From contig NZ_JAGGML010000001.1 in the NCBI RefSeq assembly GCF_017875275.1, forward strand, positions 248,001-312,000: a stretch of 64,000 nucleotides of DNA, read 5' to 3'. Made by a program: the position numbers and the translations under genes. The stretch comes from Xanthobacter flavus (lineage in GTDB: Bacteria > Pseudomonadota > Alphaproteobacteria > Rhizobiales > Xanthobacteraceae). The notes under the pieces were generated by a model. That model did no database searches, was not told the DNA's origin, and saw nothing but the letters and a program-made list of their open reading frames with translations. Below, one piece after another: positions 1 to 6,670 of this stretch (position 1 is the stretch's first letter; each line of letters starts with the position of its first letter).

Positions 1-100
1 TCGAGTGAGGACAATCAGGGATTGAGGGTATTGGGGGAAGCCGGCTGGGGAGCATCGCGTGATGCGGCCGCGGCATCACCCCTGCGAACGGGCCGCAACG

Positions 101-361
101 TCAGACAGCACGGCTGAGGAGGTCCTTGTAGCCGCTGGAGGCCACCCATCGGGCCCGGGCCAGATGGCTGTCATGGACATGACGGGCGCGTTCGGGCTCC
201 CGAGCCGCGTCGATGCCGAACAGCACCGAGGCGATCTCCTCCCAGCCGGCGCCATCCGCCGTGGCGTCCAAAAGGCGCGCATAGAGCTTGATGTGCGCCC
301 GGTCGTAGTCGGTGAGCTCGGGAGCGATTGGGACGGTGTCTGCAAACGCGTCGGTCACCAT
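101..361 (-). CDS. DUF2285 domain protein
   Basis: An 86-residue protein matching what I know of the DUF2285 family, small DNA-binding-like proteins common in alphaproteobacterial ICEs. The signature is an LTDYDRAHIKLYARLLDA-like first helix, a middle AGWEEIASVLFGID segment, and an HDSHLARARWVASSGYKDLL end. The ATG at 361 follows an AGGAAG-like ribosome site. It is divergent from the XRE gene at 496, so the two probably share a control region. Exact function is unknown; regulation of ICE excision or transfer is inference from family context. The family call is fairly secure. Confidence 0.75.
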   Translation of the reverse strand: MVTDAFADTVPIAPELTDYDRAHIKLYARLLDATADGAGWEEIASVLFGIDAAREPERARHVHDSHLARARWVASSGYKDLLSRAV

Positions 362-495
362 GTCTTCCTGCTGCCCTTCCCGATATCAGGTTCTTTCCCC
401 AACCCTACACGCCTTTCAATGACGCCGCTGCTGCGCCAGTTTTTGTCGAGAATACTCCGTGGTCAAATACTCATCAAGGCGATGCTCTCTCGATC

Positions 496-744
496 ATGGA
501 GATCAGAGAGGTGTTCGCCCGGAATTTGAGGGCTGCAAGGCGCGCCAAAGGCCTGTCGCAGGAAGAGCTCGCCCACCGCGCCGGGATCGATCGCACCTAC
601 ATCAGTTCGTTGGAGCGCTGCGTGTATCACGCCAGCATTGACGTCTTGGACCGGCTGGCCTCTGCCCTCGATCTCGATGCTGCTGAACTGCTGAAGAGAC
701 CCGCGGCTGAATCGCCTGCCGATCTGGAAGATCCGGAAGTGTGA
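496..744 (+). CDS. XRE-family helix-turn-helix regulator
   Basis: An 82-residue single-domain DNA-binding protein. Residues 4-60 form a Cro/C1-type helix-turn-helix: FARNLRAARRAKGLSQEELA, then the recognition helix in IDRTYISSLER. The reading frame is open upstream to 328, but the ATG at 496 starts right at the domain and gives the usual short family length. It faces the divergent DUF2285 gene and sits beside DUF736 copies, an arrangement typical of ICE regulatory ends. It probably represses or times ICE genes, which is inference. A strong GC hairpin follows the stop. Confidence 0.8.
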   Translation: MEIREVFARNLRAARRAKGLSQEELAHRAGIDRTYISSLERCVYHASIDVLDRLASALDLDAAELLKRPAAESPADLEDPEV

Positions 745-781
745 AGCACCCTCGATCGAGCTGATCCACCTGGGTGTGGAA

Positions 782-805
782 GCCCCGGCCGGAACCGGCC
801 GGGGC
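782..805. terminator. GC-rich hairpin between convergent genes
   Basis: A perfect inverted repeat with 11-bp arms (gccccggccgg / ccggccggggc) and an AA loop, 37 bp after the XRE stop and 10 bp beyond the stop of the minus-strand DUF736 remnant. It could end transcription from both sides. No clear T-run follows, so it may be only an mRNA-stabilising hairpin. Confidence 0.5.
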
Positions 806-815
806 CTTGTGCGGC

Positions 816-990
816 TCACTCGCCGCGGCGCCCGCTCGGGCGAGACCAGATCAGCGAGAAGGTGTCGCTATCCTCGTCGTCGAAGAGGTTGGCGTAGATC
901 GGGGCGTTGAAGCTCGGATCGTCGAGCTTGAGGCCCAGATAGTCGCGGCCTTTGCCGGAGCGCTTGGACCAGGCGGCGCCGATCTCGATC
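816..990 (-). pseudogene. DUF736 gene remnant, 5' end lost
   Basis: Reading the minus strand from about 989 gives [20 protein letters not shown], then a segment with LKLDDPSF and ending near [12 protein letters not shown] before the TGA at 816-818. This is clearly the C-terminal half of a DUF736 protein: compare the intact copies at 1154 and 2949, which share the LKLDDPSF and LIWSR motifs. The N-terminal half is missing. The break coincides with a 20-bp palindrome at 991-1010, so insertion or recombination there probably removed the start. It differs from the intact copies, so it is an older, separate DUF736 gene rather than part of the duplication. Confidence 0.8.
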
Positions 991-1010
991 TTATGTGGAG
1001 CTCCACATAA
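991..1010. repeat. 20-bp perfect palindrome at DUF736 break
   Basis: ttatgtggag followed directly by its reverse complement ctccacataa. It lies exactly where the DUF736 remnant loses homology. It differs by one base per arm from the ttatgcggag motif found nearby, so it may be a recombination site of the adjacent recombinase element. Confidence 0.7.
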
Positions 1011-1017
1011 CGTCGAT

Positions 1018-1043
1018 TATGCGGAGAGCGGGATTATGCGGAG
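1018..1043. repeat. Two direct copies of ttatgcggag
   Basis: The 10-mer ttatgcggag occurs at 1018-1027 and 1034-1043. It is inverted at 1092-1101, inside the left arm of the large repeat, and occurs again at 3301-3310 inside the right arm. Such clustering at an element edge suggests terminal repeats or recombinase binding sites. The role is inferred. Confidence 0.65.
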
Positions 1044-1118
1044 CGCTGGCCTGTGAGGTCTGTGTTGCCGCCGGTTTCGGCGGGGGTTCTGCTCCGCATA
1101 ATTGCGAGGGTGGAAGGC

Positions 1119-1145
1119 GGGCGCCCCGCGGGAAGCGGAGCGCCC
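1119..1145 (-). terminator. Hairpin after DUF736 copy A
   Basis: Stem of 11 bp with one G-T wobble (gggcgctccgc / gcggggcgccc on the gene strand) and a five-base loop, just after the DUF736 stop. There is no T-run, so its strength as an intrinsic terminator is uncertain. Confidence 0.45.
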
Positions 1146-1153
1146 GTGGCCGG

Positions 1154-1453
1154 TCATCGCGACCAGATGAGCTTGTGCTCGCCCTTGTCGCCCTGGACCA
1201 GGGAGGCGTAGACCGGCGCCGTGAAGGACGGATCGTCGAGCTTGAGCGAGAGGTATTCGGTGCCCGTCTCGCGGGCGGTCCGGCTCCAGCCGGCGCCGAA
1301 CTCGACGCCGTTGGCGGTGACGCGATAGTCGGGCGCCTTGTCGGTGTCGCGGTCGCAGGGCTTGATGGTGGCCTTGACGTTGAGGGTGAGGGTCTTGATC
1401 GTCCCGGCATAGGCGCCGTTCTCGTCGCGGGTGAAGGTGCCGATCTGAGCCAT
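1154..1453 (-). CDS. DUF736 family protein, copy A
   Basis: A 99-residue protein starting MAQIGTFTRDENGAYAGTIK and ending in KGEHKLIWSR, the full DUF736 fold length. The frame is open further upstream to 1747, but the ATG at 1453 has an AGGAG site 9 bases before it and gives the family start. DUF736 proteins are small cytoplasmic proteins abundant on ICEs and plasmids of alphaproteobacteria, with no established function. It is predicted to be identical to copy B at 2949 because it lies in a perfect inverted repeat. Confidence 0.88.
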   Translation of the reverse strand: MAQIGTFTRDENGAYAGTIKTLTLNVKATIKPCDRDTDKAPDYRVTANGVEFGAGWSRTARETGTEYLSLKLDDPSFTAPVYASLVQGDKGEHKLIWSR

Positions 1454-1839
1454 TGTCATATCTCCTGAGAGTTGCCCGAAGCCGCCCGATGAGGCCTCGA
1501 TGGCGGTCGAGAGGCGACGGACCGGACGGCTGCACCCCTTGTGGGCCGCAGCGGCAGCGGAGGACGGTGGCAGCCGAGCTTGTTGTCCCGCGAGGAATGA
1601 CCGCTTGCGGTCAGGGGAAGAAGGTCGGCGGAGCCGTTGCAGGCCAAGGCCGAACCGGCGCCAGACCAGCCCGGAAGAGAGGCCGCCTGGGGGCTTCGCC
1701 GCATGATCGGCAGAGATCGACGCAGGCGGTCGGCACCTCATCAGCACGTCGGCGACGCCAGCGCGTCATCCTCCCGCGGTCACCGACGCCAGCCTCCGAG
1801 CCAACGACACATGCCCCGCCCGATACGGCACAGACCGTG

Positions 1840-2236
1840 GCCGCGTTCGGACCGGCCATCCTGCTCCTGGCCCGACTGGGCCTCAGGGCCAGCGAAGTCG
1901 CCAACCTCGACTTCGATGAGATCGACTGGGTGACAGGCCGCATAACCCTTGCTGGCAAGGCGCGGCGTGAGGAGCGCCTGCCGCTGACCCAGGAGATCGG
2001 GGACGCCATCCTCGCCTATATCGAGCGGGCGCGGCCACGGATCGCGACGACGCGGGTGTTCCTGACGGACACGGCGCCTGTCCGCCAGCTGAGCCGGATC
2101 GCCGTGAAGTGCATCGTGCGCCGCGCCCTCGACCGGGCCGGCGTCAAAAGTGTCCATCGCGGCGCCCACGTTCTGCGCCACTCCGCCGCGACGTCCATGC
2201 TGCGCAGCGGCCGAGACCTGCTCATCGCTGCGTGGT
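1840..2236 (+). pseudogene. Tyrosine recombinase, N-terminal piece of catalytic domain
   Basis: Translates to a XerC/D-like core: RLGLRASEVANLDFDEIDW (box I, catalytic Arg), then a segment with TLAGKARREERLPL, and HVLRHSAATSMLRSG (box II HxxR). Homology then breaks off, before the second His and the catalytic Tyr. The 5' side is cut exactly at the inner edge of the left repeat arm (1839/1840), so the N-terminal domain is also missing. The style resembles the middle gene of recombinase trios (RIT elements), which is an inference. It is joined out of frame to a second recombinase fragment. Confidence 0.75.
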
Positions 2237-2512
2237 CGGAGCGTCTCGCCACATCAGCTCCGGCACAGCTGCGCGGTCGTCATGCTGCAGGCCACCCACG
2301 ACATCCGGAAGGTTGCCCTGTGGCTTGGTCATGCCGACATCCGCACGACGGAGGCCTATCTCCGCATGGACCCCTCTGAAAAGCTGGAAGCGATCGAGGC
2401 GGTCATCCCGCCGGAGCTCAGGCGCGGCCGGTTCAAGGCACCGGATGCGCTGATCGCTTCCTTGCTCTCGGACCTGGAGGCACCGGCCGGATCGGAACGG
2501 GTCCGCACCTGA
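2237..2512 (+). pseudogene. Second tyrosine recombinase, C-terminal piece
   Basis: In another plus frame from about 2237 the translation reads VSPHQLRHSCAVVMLQ (HxxR), then KVALWLGHADIRTTEAYLRM (GH and catalytic Tyr), then a helical tail, with a stop at 2512. These are the last catalytic motifs of a different tyrosine recombinase, like the third gene of a trio. The upstream fragment ends with its own HxxR box, so the two boxes occur back to back. This indicates a deletion that fused two neighbouring genes and left neither complete. Expression of an active enzyme is unlikely. Confidence 0.78.
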
Positions 2513-2948
2513 AGCGGCTCTCTCGCCCAATCGCCCCGGTCCTGCACCGGCATCGTGTTCGACACGGTCTGTGCCGTATCGGGCGGGGCATGTGTCGTTG
2601 GCTCGGAGGCTGGCGTCGGTGACCGCGGGAGGATGACGCGCTGGCGTCGCCGACGTGCTGATGAGGTGCCGACCGCCTGCGTCGATCTCTGCCGATCATG
2701 CGGCGAAGCCCCCAGGCGGCCTCTCTTCCGGGCTGGTCTGGCGCCGGTTCGGCCTTGGCCTGCAACGGCTCCGCCGACCTTCTTCCCCTGACCGCAAGCG
2801 GTCATTCCTCGCGGGACAACAAGCTCGGCTGCCACCGTCCTCCGCTGCCGCTGCGGCCCACAAGGGGTGCAGCCGTCCGGTCCGTCGCCTCTCGACCGCC
2901 ATCGAGGCCTCATCGGGCGGCTTCGGGCAACTCTCAGGAGATATGACA

Positions 2949-3248
2949 ATGGCTCAGATCGGCACCTTCACCCGCGACGAGAACGGCGCCTATGCCGGGA
3001 CGATCAAGACCCTCACCCTCAACGTCAAGGCCACCATCAAGCCCTGCGACCGCGACACCGACAAGGCGCCCGACTATCGCGTCACCGCCAACGGCGTCGA
3101 GTTCGGCGCCGGCTGGAGCCGGACCGCCCGCGAGACGGGCACCGAATACCTCTCGCTCAAGCTCGACGATCCGTCCTTCACGGCGCCGGTCTACGCCTCC
3201 CTGGTCCAGGGCGACAAGGGCGAGCACAAGCTCATCTGGTCGCGATGA
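2949..3248 (+). CDS. DUF736 family protein, copy B
   Basis: The mirror-image copy of the gene at 1154: 99 residues, same start (MAQIGTF), same AGGAG ribosome site, same KLIWSR end. Both copies keep an intact frame, so the duplication is recent or kept identical by gene conversion between the arms. Function is unknown for the family. The two genes are transcribed away from the central recombinase relic. Confidence 0.88.
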   Translation: MAQIGTFTRDENGAYAGTIKTLTLNVKATIKPCDRDTDKAPDYRVTANGVEFGAGWSRTARETGTEYLSLKLDDPSFTAPVYASLVQGDKGEHKLIWSR

Positions 3249-3256
3249 CCGGCCAC

Positions 3257-3283
3257 GGGCGCTCCGCTTCCCGCGGGGCGCCC
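3257..3283 (+). terminator. Hairpin after DUF736 copy B
   Basis: Same 11-bp stem and five-base loop as at 1119-1145, nine bases after the DUF736 stop. No T-run follows. Confidence 0.45.
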
Positions 3284-3344
3284 GCCTTCCACCCTCGCAA
3301 TTATGCGGAGCAGAACCCCCGCCGACCGAGCCCGACAGATTGAC

Positions 3345-3485
3345 CTATACGATCAGTGCCGTATCGATCGGCGTCTTCTTGCCCGAATCCTGCGCCGCTG
3401 CACGATCCGCCGCGACCAGAGCCAAGCCGAAGGCAGAAAATCGAAGCAAGGAAGATCTCTCTGGAACCGAGATGCTATCATCCAT
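3345..3485 (-). CDS. Short secreted-protein-like ORF, possibly truncated
   Basis: A 46-codon frame beginning MDDSISVPERSSLLRFSAF, followed by a hydrophobic Ala/Leu stretch and an AAAQD-like site. It looks like a signal peptide and the first residues of an exported protein. The frame stops 20 bp outside the large inverted repeat. It may therefore be the stump of a gene whose 3' part was lost when the repeat region arrived. I do not recognise the parent gene, and it may not be expressed. Confidence 0.3.
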   Translation of the reverse strand: MDDSISVPERSSLLRFSAFGLALVAADRAAAQDSGKKTPIDTALIV

Positions 3486-3604
3486 TTGCGCGGAATAGTC
3501 CGCGCATTCAACGTGATAATGCGGCGACGCGCCCTTTCCAGTAAGCCTAAATAAATCCAGGCGCCGGGAGCGACCCATGAGGATGCAATGCGCCCGAAAC
3601 CGTG

Positions 3605-3991
3605 TCAGAGCGAACCGATCACGCTCTTGAGCTTCGCCTGGACGTGTTCGGCCGCCTGCTTGAGCCGCGGATTGTCGATCGCTTGCATTGAGGCGACGGG
3701 ATCGATCGCCGCCACTTCGGTGTTGCCGTCCCCCTTGTCCTGCACGATGACGTTGCACGGCAGCATCGTGCCTACCTTGTCCTCAATCTCAAGCGCCTCG
3801 TGGGCAAGCGCCGGGTTGCAGGCGCCGAGAATGCGGTAGGGACGGAAATCGACATTGATCTTCTTCTTGAGAGTGTCCCTGACGTCGATCTCGGTGATGA
3901 TGCCGAAACCCTCGCGCTTGAGCGCCTCAGTCGTCAGCCGCACGGCGTCATCGAAGCCGAGCGCAAGCGTTTTGGCGAAATAATAGCTCAT
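3605..3991 (-). CDS. DUF302 domain protein
   Basis: A 128-residue protein with the DUF302 pattern: MSYYFAKTL start, then LTTEALKREGFGIITEIDVR, RPYRILGACNPALAHEALE, and a VGTMLPCNVIVQ strand. No signal peptide is visible, so it is probably cytoplasmic. DUF302 proteins often accompany metal-resistance and haem/cytochrome genes, but their reaction is unknown. It follows the dihaem cytochrome c gene by 45 bp on the same strand, suggesting one transcript SHOCT-cytochrome-DUF302. Confidence 0.8.
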   Translation of the reverse strand: MSYYFAKTLALGFDDAVRLTTEALKREGFGIITEIDVRDTLKKKINVDFRPYRILGACNPALAHEALEIEDKVGTMLPCNVIVQDKGDGNTEVAAIDPVASMQAIDNPRLKQAAEHVQAKLKSVIGSL

Positions 3992-4036
3992 GGTTCACTC
4001 CCAAGGCGTTCTTGCAAGACGCGAATATAGGAAAGT

Positions 4037-4732
4037 TCAACGCAGGCCGGAGAGATATTCGGCCACGGCCCTCTTATCGGCTTCGCTCAGCGCCGCCGCG
4101 ATACGGCCCATCATTGTCGACGACGGACGCGCGCCACTCGCGAAGCGATCCAATTGATCGACGATATATGCCGCATGCTGTCCATTCAGATAGGGAGCGT
4201 CGGCCATCATGCCCATCATCGGCATCCGCTCCATCATGCCGCCTCCCATCATGCCCGTCACGGGCATGCCGCGTTGGCCGGACGCACGGTGACACATGGC
4301 GCAAGCGGGCATTCCCGCGAAGAAGATGCGCTCTCCAATCGCCGCCAAGCGTTGGTCCTTGACCGCGTCCGCCTTGCGCGACTGCTTGCCATAAAAGCTC
4401 GACGCATTCGCCATGTCGGCGTCGCCGAGGTCTGCCGCGATTGGCGCCATGATGTCCGACCTGCGAGTCCCATTCCTGAAGGCCCAGAGTTGGCGATAAA
4501 GGTAAGCCGGACTTTGACCCGCCAGTTTCGGAAATTGCGATTCGCTGCTATTGCAATCCGCGCCGTGGCACTCGGCGCATTTGGCATCGGCCACATGGCT
4601 TCCTAGCGCCGGGTCGCCTGCGCGCGCGCCATCCGATTGTCCCCGTGAGGCTCCCGTCATGGCGAGTAAACCTGCTCCAGCGATGAGAATGATCGCACCC
4701 GCTAATGAGATCGCCATCTTGCTCATTGTCAT
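4037..4732 (-). CDS. Periplasmic dihaem cytochrome c with Met-rich segment
   Basis: 231 residues. Residues 6-30 are an export signal. The first haem site is CAECH at 52-56 and the second CAMCH at 144-148; this two-domain layout is that of cytochrome c4-type electron carriers. Just after haem 2, residues 161-176 form a Met-rich run (MMGGGMMERMPMMGMM), unusual for c4 and suggestive of Cu(I)/Ag(I) contact in the periplasm. It lies between SHOCT and DUF302 genes and next to the metal-resistance operon, so a role in periplasmic metal redox chemistry is plausible but inferred. Confidence 0.82.
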   Translation of the reverse strand: MTMSKMAISLAGAIILIAGAGLLAMTGASRGQSDGARAGDPALGSHVADAKCAECHGADCNSSESQFPKLAGQSPAYLYRQLWAFRNGTRRSDIMAPIAADLGDADMANASSFYGKQSRKADAVKDQRLAAIGERIFFAGMPACAMCHRASGQRGMPVTGMMGGGMMERMPMMGMMADAPYLNGQHAAYIVDQLDRFASGARPSSTMMGRIAAALSEADKRAVAEYLSGLR

Positions 4733-4758
4733 GGCTCCGCGACGTCACCCGGTCCGGA

Positions 4759-4968
4759 TCAGGCGCTGAGGTCGCGCTTTTCCTGGAGGTATTCGTCGCG
4801 CTGGATTTCTCCCTTCGCGCAGTACTCACCGAGAATGTCGAGGCCTCGCGAAAGGCTTCGATCGTTACCGATCCGCACGGCGCCTCCAAAGAAGGAGAGG
4901 ACAAGCGCAACGATCCCAACTGTCAGAAGCACCAGCAACAAAAAGGAGAGGATGCCGTCGGCATCCAT
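4759..4968 (-). CDS. Small SHOCT-domain membrane protein
   Basis: 69 residues: one transmembrane helix at about residues 7-30 (SFLLLVLLTVGIVALVL), then a C-terminal SHOCT-like motif, LDILGEYCAKGEIQRDEYLQ. SHOCT segments are short oligomerisation motifs found on many small membrane proteins. Similar proteins often sit in copper/silver islands. It is the first gene of the minus-strand cytochrome-DUF302 group and is divergent from rcnR, with a 178-bp shared upstream region. Confidence 0.75.
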   Translation of the reverse strand: MDADGILSFLLLVLLTVGIVALVLSFFGGAVRIGNDRSLSRGLDILGEYCAKGEIQRDEYLQEKRDLSA

Positions 4969-5113
4969 CCCCAGCTATGTCTATCAGCCCGAGGGCCGTT
5001 CCACCACATCGGGGTCATTGCGCAGATTGCCAAAAGCCCGTCCGCCCCGATGTCCGCGGCCGGTTCCGCAAGTTCCCGTATTTGGCCCTGCCGCCGAGCG
5101 AAAGGAACGATTT

Positions 5114-5134
5114 ATATAGGGTACCCCCCTATAT
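5114..5134. promoter_or_regulatory. Probable RcnR/CsoR-type operator
   Basis: An AT-flanked inverted repeat with a central run of six C: atataggg, then ta, then cccccctatat. On the minus strand this is a G6 tract inside inverted AT arms, the known form of RcnR/CsoR-class operators. It sits 12 bp before the rcnR start and overlaps a TATATT-like -10 region, so autorepression of rcnR-rcnA released by Ni or Co is likely. Confidence 0.65.
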
Positions 5135-5146
5135 TATAAACCCGTG

Positions 5147-5425
5147 ATGGCACACACGATCAAGCACAAGACCAAGCTTCTCGCCCGCATCCGCCGAATC
5201 AAGGGGCAGGCCGAAGCCGTGGAGCGCGCGCTGGAAGCCGAGATCGGCTGCACCGACGTGTTGATGCTGGTCGCCTCCATGCGCGGCGCCATCAACGGAC
5301 TGACGGCGGAGCTGATGGAGGACCACATCCGCCATCACGTGGTGAACCCGGACGCCGAGCCGGACCCCGAGCGTGCCAAAGGCGCCGCCGACCTGATCGA
5401 GGTCGTCCGCACCTACCTCAAGTGA
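5147..5425 (+). CDS. rcnR: RcnR-type nickel/cobalt-responsive repressor
   Basis: A 92-residue, all-helical CsoR/RcnR-family repressor. With the ATG at 5147 (a GTG sits one codon earlier) the metal ligands fall exactly at the RcnR positions: His3, Cys35, His60 and His64, the known Ni/Co set rather than the Cu set of CsoR. The RIRRIKGQ helix is the family DNA/fold motif. A G6-tract operator lies just upstream and the rcnA exporter starts 12 bp after the stop, so metal binding should release repression of the pair. Confidence in the metal class is high from the ligand match. Confidence 0.9.
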   Translation: MAHTIKHKTKLLARIRRIKGQAEAVERALEAEIGCTDVLMLVASMRGAINGLTAELMEDHIRHHVVNPDAEPDPERAKGAADLIEVVRTYLK

Positions 5426-5437
5426 TCTGAGAGCAAG

Positions 5438-6607
5438 ATGACTGCGTTTACAGACCTGCTCCAGCAGGGGGCCGCGCACGCCTGGCTGTTCATCCCCTCG
5501 GCCATCCTGCTCGGTGCCCTGCACGGGCTTGAGCCGGGCCATTCCAAGACGATGATGGCCGCCTTCATCATCGCCATCCGCGGCACGCTCACCCAGGCCG
5601 TCCTGCTGGGCCTCGCCGCAACGGCCTCGCACACGGCGGTGGTCTGGCTCATTGCCCTCGGGGGGCTGTATTTCGGGCAGCAATGGGGTGGCGAGGCCAG
5701 CGAACCCTATTTTCAGCTCGCTTCAGCCGTGGCGATCATCACCATCGCCGCCTGGATGGCCTGGCGGACGTGGCGCGAGCAGAGCGACGCGCATCACCAC
5801 CATGAGGACAAGACCCGTCTCCTCTCGACCGCAGAAGGGGAACTGGCGCTCGACATCTTCGAGGATGGCGTGCCGCCGCGGTGGCGCATCTCCAGCCCCG
5901 GCGGGCGCATGCTTCCTGACGCCGAGCGCGTCTTTCTCGAAACCCTGCGGCCCGGCGGCGGCCGTCAGGTCTTCCCGTTCGTGCACCGGGGTGAATTCCT
6001 CGAGAGCACGCACGATATTCCCGAGCCCCATGCCTTTTCAGTGGAGCTTCGCATGCGCCTCGCCGACGGCGGGGAGGAGGTCCATGCCCTCGTGTTCGAG
6101 GAGCATGACCATGCCCACATGAATCTCGGCGACGAGGACGACGCCCACGCCCGCGCCCACGCCGCCGATATCCGCAATCGCTTTGCCGGCCGCCCGGTGA
6201 CCACCTGGCAGATCATCGTCTTCGGACTGACGGGCGGGTTGATCCCGTGCCCGGCGGCGATCACCGTGCTGCTGATCTGCATGCAGCTGAAGGTCTTCAG
6301 CCTCGGCTTCGTGCTGGTCCTGTGCTTCAGCATCGGCCTGGCGCTCACGCTGGTGTCGGCCGGCGTGCTCGCGGCCCTCAGCGTCCGGCACGTCTCGCAA
6401 CGTTGGTCGGGCTTCAGCGCCTTCGCCCGGCGCGCGCCCTATGCCTCGGCCGCGCTGATCCTGATGGTCGGCCTCTACACCGGCTGGCTCGGCTGGCATG
6501 GTCTTTCACGGGAGCACGCTCCGTCGGCCGGCATCAGCGCGGGCGCGGTGCAAGGCGATTTCTTGCCTGCGCCAACTTCGTATGGCGAAGCACGCCGGCT
6601 GGGATAA
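5438..6607 (+). CDS. rcnA: RcnA-type nickel/cobalt efflux permease
   Basis: A 389-residue inner-membrane exporter. Residues 29-37 are HGLEPGHSK, the hallmark of RcnA/NiCoT transporters. A long hydrophilic middle begins with a His run (residues 119-122) and includes EEHDHAHMN, likely metal-capturing. Several membrane helices follow, including GGLIPCPAAITVLL. At 389 residues it is longer than E. coli RcnA because of the insert between the two membrane halves. It is co-transcribed with rcnR, 12 bp apart, and pumps Ni2+/Co2+ out of the cytoplasm by family analogy. Confidence 0.88.
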   Translation: MTAFTDLLQQGAAHAWLFIPSAILLGALHGLEPGHSKTMMAAFIIAIRGTLTQAVLLGLAATASHTAVVWLIALGGLYFGQQWGGEASEPYFQLASAVAIITIAAWMAWRTWREQSDAHHHHEDKTRLLSTAEGELALDIFEDGVPPRWRISSPGGRMLPDAERVFLETLRPGGGRQVFPFVHRGEFLESTHDIPEPHAFSVELRMRLADGGEEVHALVFEEHDHAHMNLGDEDDAHARAHAADIRNRFAGRPVTTWQIIVFGLTGGLIPCPAAITVLLICMQLKVFSLGFVLVLCFSIGLALTLVSAGVLAALSVRHVSQRWSGFSAFARRAPYASAALILMVGLYTGWLGWHGLSREHAPSAGISAGAVQGDFLPAPTSYGEARRLG

Positions 6608-6670
6608 AAGGGCTTGTCCGCAGAGCAGCCGTCGCGCCCGCAGGACGGCCTCGCAGGAGTGCGTCACCCC

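Larger units (their letters stand above)
1077..1839. repeat. Left arm of 763-bp inverted repeat
   Basis: This stretch is the reverse complement of 2563-3325. I matched both ends base by base: the outer limit is at tcggcggggg / cccccgccga and the inner limit at cagaccgtg / cacggtctg. The 197-codon frames read from the two arms are identical. The arm contains a complete DUF736 gene, its GC-rich terminator hairpin (1119-1145), one ctccgcataa motif and about 390 bp upstream of the gene with no recognised coding. The 723-bp spacer holds tyrosine-recombinase fragments. Confidence 0.9.
2563..3325. repeat. Right arm of 763-bp inverted repeat
   Basis: Reverse complement of 1077-1839; coordinates of paired positions sum to 4402 throughout (DUF736 starts, hairpins, 10-mer motifs). 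It contains DUF736 copy B on the plus strand, its hairpin and one ttatgcggag at 3301-3310. The right arm ends in unrelated sequence, with no ttatgtggag palindrome, so the duplication does not include the outer motifs seen on the left. Confidence 0.9.

Noticed and set aside
1453-2379. 308-codon plus-strand frame running from the left repeat arm into the recombinase relic
   Set aside because: Its first third is antisense to DUF736 upstream sequence and is repeated in the other arm. Only the recombinase-like part is meaningful, and it is listed as a pseudogene.
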